Shown: positions 7,656-9,976 of the stretch, piece by piece | Layout: every line of letters starts with the position of its first letter | How positions within the stretch are numbered: the stretch's first letter is position 1 | From: Candidatus Poseidonia sp. | GTDB lineage: Archaea > Thermoplasmatota > Poseidoniia > Poseidoniales > Poseidoniaceae | Length of the DNA: 9,976 nt | Direction of reading: 5' to 3' | Assembly: GCA_013330155.1 (NCBI GenBank) | Contig: DUIU01000130.1 | Span: 1 to 9,976 of the forward strand | Notes under the pieces: model-generated | The model's input: only the letters and a program-made list of their open reading frames with translations | The model's database searches: none | Told to the model about the DNA's origin: nothing | Position numbers and translations under genes: made by a program

Positions 7656-9299
7656 ATGGATGCTGATGCGCCGGATGTGTCGGCGGACGTGCCCGGCGAT
7701 AAAGCCGGGCTTTCCCCAAAATGGGGGATGCTTCTGGGAATCCTGATCGCTTACAGCGAGATGATTTACCGACTTCTCTCTGGGAAAGACATCGTCGACT
7801 CGGTGTGGCCGCACGCCATTCGGTCGTTGGAATGGACCCTTAGCCTTCGAGCATCTCCAACGCTGACCCTCTCTTTGTTCCTGGTCGCCGGAGCCGCTGC
7901 GTTTGGGTTGCGAAGCCTTGTGAAAACAACACCTGCAAGAGCCGCTTGGTTGACCTTGCCCTACACTGCGCTGGGTCTACTTCTCGGACTGATTTCCCTG
8001 CACCTTTTGTTGGACGTGTTCTACCTTCGCGGAGCATTCCTCATGGTACCAACGCTCTTGGGTTGGACTCTGGCTTGTTTGCTCATTGCCCTTGGCGGGC
8101 CCCCTACCCTGAGAGCCCCGGGCGAAACAAAACCTTCGAGCACCAGAGTGTTTCATGTCCTGGGAGTGTTTTTCGCCGCTTGGCTGGTCATGCCGGGCAT
8201 TCCAGCGCTTGCTGGATTTGCTCCATCCCCTCCTGCTGCCCCCGCAATGGGGTACGGCTCTTCTCCAGGCCCCTACACCTTGGAACAATACCAATTCCCC
8301 TATGTTATGCCTGAAGAAGTTGCTGAGGTGCAAGGGCCTTTGGAAGACGATGTTGAGTTCAGCGTTTACATCACCCTTCCCAACCTCCCTGAAGATTTAC
8401 CCATCACTCACCTCCCATTGGCGGTGCTCCTCCATGGATTTGGCTACCCTGATATCGATGCCTATCAAGGCTGGATATCTCACCTCGGAGCAAAAGGAAT
8501 CGCTGTGGCCTTCATCCAATACCCCTCAGACATCCGACCATCAGGGCATGAAGAACACGAGGCTGACTACAAAAGGGGCATGTCCGATTACCTCCAACAC
8601 ACATACCGCGACGTGGCTATCCGGGCTGGACTTGATCACCTCGAGGACATTCTGTTAGGACCTGAACGCGAAGCACAGCTCGAGGACCATCTTGGCGACA
8701 TTCAAGTGGACCCGTCGTCCCTTTGGGTTGGCGGGCACAGCCTTGGAGCAGCATACACGTTCATTTCGTTGGATTCTGCTCTGGAACGTGGATGGGCCTC
8801 AAATGCGCTCGTCGTCGCCCTTGAAGCGCCAGCAAGTCGCCCCATGCAAGCCTCGCTTCAACCGAACCTCACGTTAATTCCTGAGGACACCTTGGTTCAA
8901 ATCGGTGTCCCCCAAGATGACATGAGCGTGGGCATGTGCCCCGGAGCTTTTCATCAACAAATGTTCAATGCCCTACCAGACGAACGGAACCAGTTGATTG
9001 AGATTCAATCGGACCATTATGGATACCCTCGTTTGGTGGCGAGCCATTACCTTCAGACCGACCCTGCACGGGATACACTGTCCGATTGGAGCTTTTACCG
9101 CCGCATCGACGCCCAAGCGGATTACCTCGTTGCCCAGGGACGAAACGACACGTTCACCGCCGACTGGGCTTTCCAGTACATGACGGACGAAACCATGCTT
9201 ACAGGAATGGGTGAATGGTCCGATGGCACCCCTGTTTTACCTCTGATTTGGCACCGCAATGCTATCGAGGACGTGCGAGCGTTTCAGGACTGCAATTGA
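7656..9299 (+). CDS. Five-helix membrane protein fused to an alpha/beta hydrolase (lipase/esterase-like)
   Basis: The product is 547 residues. Its N-terminal third holds five predicted membrane helices (about 23-40, 69-87, 98-118, 127-147 and 165-187). Arg/Lys-rich loops after helices 2 and 4 place the N-terminus inside and the C-terminal domain outside. A Pro-rich linker (188-215) leads to an alpha/beta hydrolase. The oxyanion-hole motif is HGFG at 260-263, the nucleophile elbow is GHSLG with Ser362, the likely acid is Asp421 or Asp422 (GVPQDD), and the likely base is His454 (SDHYGYP). This order is typical of the dienelactone hydrolase / PAF-acetylhydrolase / cutinase-like esterases. Cys428 and Cys546 could form a disulfide, which fits an external location. 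I chose 7656 because it is the first ATG after the gap and precedes the first helix; no ribosome binding site is evident. The substrate is unknown. The MerT-like gene follows 38 bp downstream and may be co-transcribed. Confidence 0.85.
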   Translation: MDADAPDVSADVPGDKAGLSPKWGMLLGILIAYSEMIYRLLSGKDIVDSVWPHAIRSLEWTLSLRASPTLTLSLFLVAGAAAFGLRSLVKTTPARAAWLTLPYTALGLLLGLISLHLLLDVFYLRGAFLMVPTLLGWTLACLLIALGGPPTLRAPGETKPSSTRVFHVLGVFFAAWLVMPGIPALAGFAPSPPAAPAMGYGSSPGPYTLEQYQFPYVMPEEVAEVQGPLEDDVEFSVYITLPNLPEDLPITHLPLAVLLHGFGYPDIDAYQGWISHLGAKGIAVAFIQYPSDIRPSGHEEHEADYKRGMSDYLQHTYRDVAIRAGLDHLEDILLGPEREAQLEDHLGDIQVDPSSLWVGGHSLGAAYTFISLDSALERGWASNALVVALEAPASRPMQASLQPNLTLIPEDTLVQIGVPQDDMSVGMCPGAFHQQMFNALPDERNQLIEIQSDHYGYPRLVASHYLQTDPARDTLSDWSFYRRIDAQADYLVAQGRNDTFTADWAFQYMTDETMLTGMGEWSDGTPVLPLIWHRNAIEDVRAFQDCN

Positions 9300-9337
9300 G
9301 AACACATCTTCAAATGTCAAAGGGGGAACTGCTGAAC

Positions 9338-9763
9338 ATGACCGAGGGAACCGTCTCCAGCGATGTGAAGTCGTTGTGGAAGTGGATTGGCGGGTCTGCC
9401 TTCCTCGCATCCATGTGCTGTTTTCCAAGCATCGTCTTAGTGTTCTTTGGCTTGGCCAGCGTTTCGAGTGCTGCCGCTCTCTCCAATGATTTGTATTGGG
9501 GCACCAACGGCATGGGATGGTTTCGCCCGCTGCTCTTGACCGTAAGCACGGCGTTCGTCATCGCAGGCTTGGTTCTGTATTTTCGCAACAACGGCATCTG
9601 CACCCTCAGTGAAGTGCGCCGGCAACGAAAACGCATCATCAACACTTCGATCATGGTGCTTACGCTGGCCTTCGTCACCTACATCGTGTTGAACTTCGTC
9701 ATTCTCACGGAACTTGGTGTTGCGCTCAACCTTCCGTGGGAGAGCAGCCGGCTTTGGAATTAA
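9338..9763 (+). CDS. Small three-helix membrane protein resembling mercuric transporter MerT
   Basis: The product is 141 residues with hydrophobic segments at about 19-48, 64-82 and 104-126. The first helix carries a Cys-Cys pair (Cys27-Cys28, in SMCCFPSIVLVFFG), followed by a loop, then WFRPLLL opening the second helix. A further Cys (Cys88, in NNGICTL) and a basic loop (SEVRRQRKRI) precede helix three. This order of a CC pair in helix 1, a 'xRPLxx' helix 2 and a Cys in the next loop is the MerT plan, in which Cys residues relay Hg2+ inward. MerT usually has two Cys in that loop and only one is seen here, so mercury transport is an inference and another metal or role is possible. No merA, merP or merR is visible nearby. 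I chose 9338 because of a G-rich AGGGGGAA 10 bases upstream; the ATG at 9314 (149 residues) is an alternative. The stop abuts the stop of the opposite-strand gene. Confidence 0.75.
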   Translation: MTEGTVSSDVKSLWKWIGGSAFLASMCCFPSIVLVFFGLASVSSAAALSNDLYWGTNGMGWFRPLLLTVSTAFVIAGLVLYFRNNGICTLSEVRRQRKRIINTSIMVLTLAFVTYIVLNFVILTELGVALNLPWESSRLWN

Positions 9764-9976
9764 TCAGGCTCCATGTCGTTGGGTCTTGCACCCAACACCC
9801 CAATCCGGGTCGGCCTGCATCGCCAATCGAGTCTCTTCCAGTATCCGCTCTTCTGGATTGCTTTGGGAGGGTGCTTCAGGCCGTAAGGCCAAGGAGAGAT
9901 GATACCCAATCTCAGCCCAATAAACCAATTGGATTTTTGATTTTCCAATTGGAATATTCTTTTTTCCTGGTCCAAT
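9764..9976 (-). CDS. C-terminal end of an unrecognised protein (partial, runs off right edge)
   Basis: The minus strand is open for 70 codons from the right edge to a TGA at 9766-9764. The translation looks protein-like. A Lys/Ile-rich start (GKKNIPIGKSKIQLVYW) is followed by a helical-looking stretch (SNPEERILEETRLAMQADPD) and a polar end (WGVGCKTQRHGA). A competing frame with an ATG at 9975 gives a 71-residue product rich in scattered Trp, Arg and Pro, which looks less natural, and the third minus frame stops near 9914. I do not recognise the family from this fragment. The stop codon lies directly against the stop of the MerT-like gene, so the two genes converge with no space between them. 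Confidence 0.6.
   Translation of the reverse strand: MGPGKKNIPIGKSKIQLVYWAEIGYHLSLALRPEAPSQSNPEERILEETRLAMQADPDWGVGCKTQRHGA

Noticed and set aside
9925..9952. Two perfect CCAATTGG palindromes exactly 20 bp apart, with further CCAAT copies at 9905-9921 and 9972-9976; considered as a paired operator.
   Set aside because: They fall inside the likely minus-strand coding frame, in an AT-rich Lys/Ile stretch. They may be chance; kept only as a note because the spacing is two helical turns.

Overview
The window looks like a stretch of archaeal chromosome, most likely from a marine planktonic euryarchaeon of the Marine Group II / Poseidoniales type. The lineage is inferred from content. CarS is an archaeal ether-lipid enzyme. 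One ribosome binding site matches the archaeal anti-Shine-Dalgarno sequence. A giant secreted, calcium-repeat-bearing subtilase fits the protein-degrading lifestyle known for that group. No ribosomal RNA or other decisive marker is present.

Layout, left to right. (1) Positions 1-990, minus strand: the N-terminal 330 codons of an ABC exporter (membrane domain only), running off the left edge. (2) A 106-bp divergent gap. (3) Positions 1097-6685, plus strand: one 1862-residue protein that fills more than half of the window. It has a signal peptide, a propeptide, a KP-43-like S8 serine protease domain, a C-terminal beta-barrel, about 900 residues of Asp/Gly-rich thrombospondin-type-3-like repeats, a beta-rich domain, a transmembrane anchor and a basic cytoplasmic tail. 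(4) Positions 6745-6819: tRNA-Gly(UCC) with encoded CCA. (5) Positions 6917-7570: CarS (CDP-archaeol synthase). (6) An 85-bp gap holding an imperfect inverted repeat. (7) Positions 7656-9299: a five-helix membrane protein fused to an alpha/beta hydrolase that probably faces outward. (8) Positions 9338-9763: a small three-helix protein resembling the mercuric transporter MerT. (9) Positions 9764-9976, minus strand: the C-terminal end of an unrecognised gene whose stop codon abuts the stop codon of the MerT-like gene.

The common theme is the cell envelope: an exporter, a surface-anchored protease, a lipid biosynthesis enzyme, a membrane-tethered hydrolase and a small membrane transporter-like protein. 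No clear operon beyond the hydrolase/MerT-like pair is visible, and nothing indicates a phage, transposon or CRISPR element. The most unusual object is the protease with its long, irregular two-type repeat stalk. The membrane-fused hydrolase and the MerT-like protein are the next most interesting.
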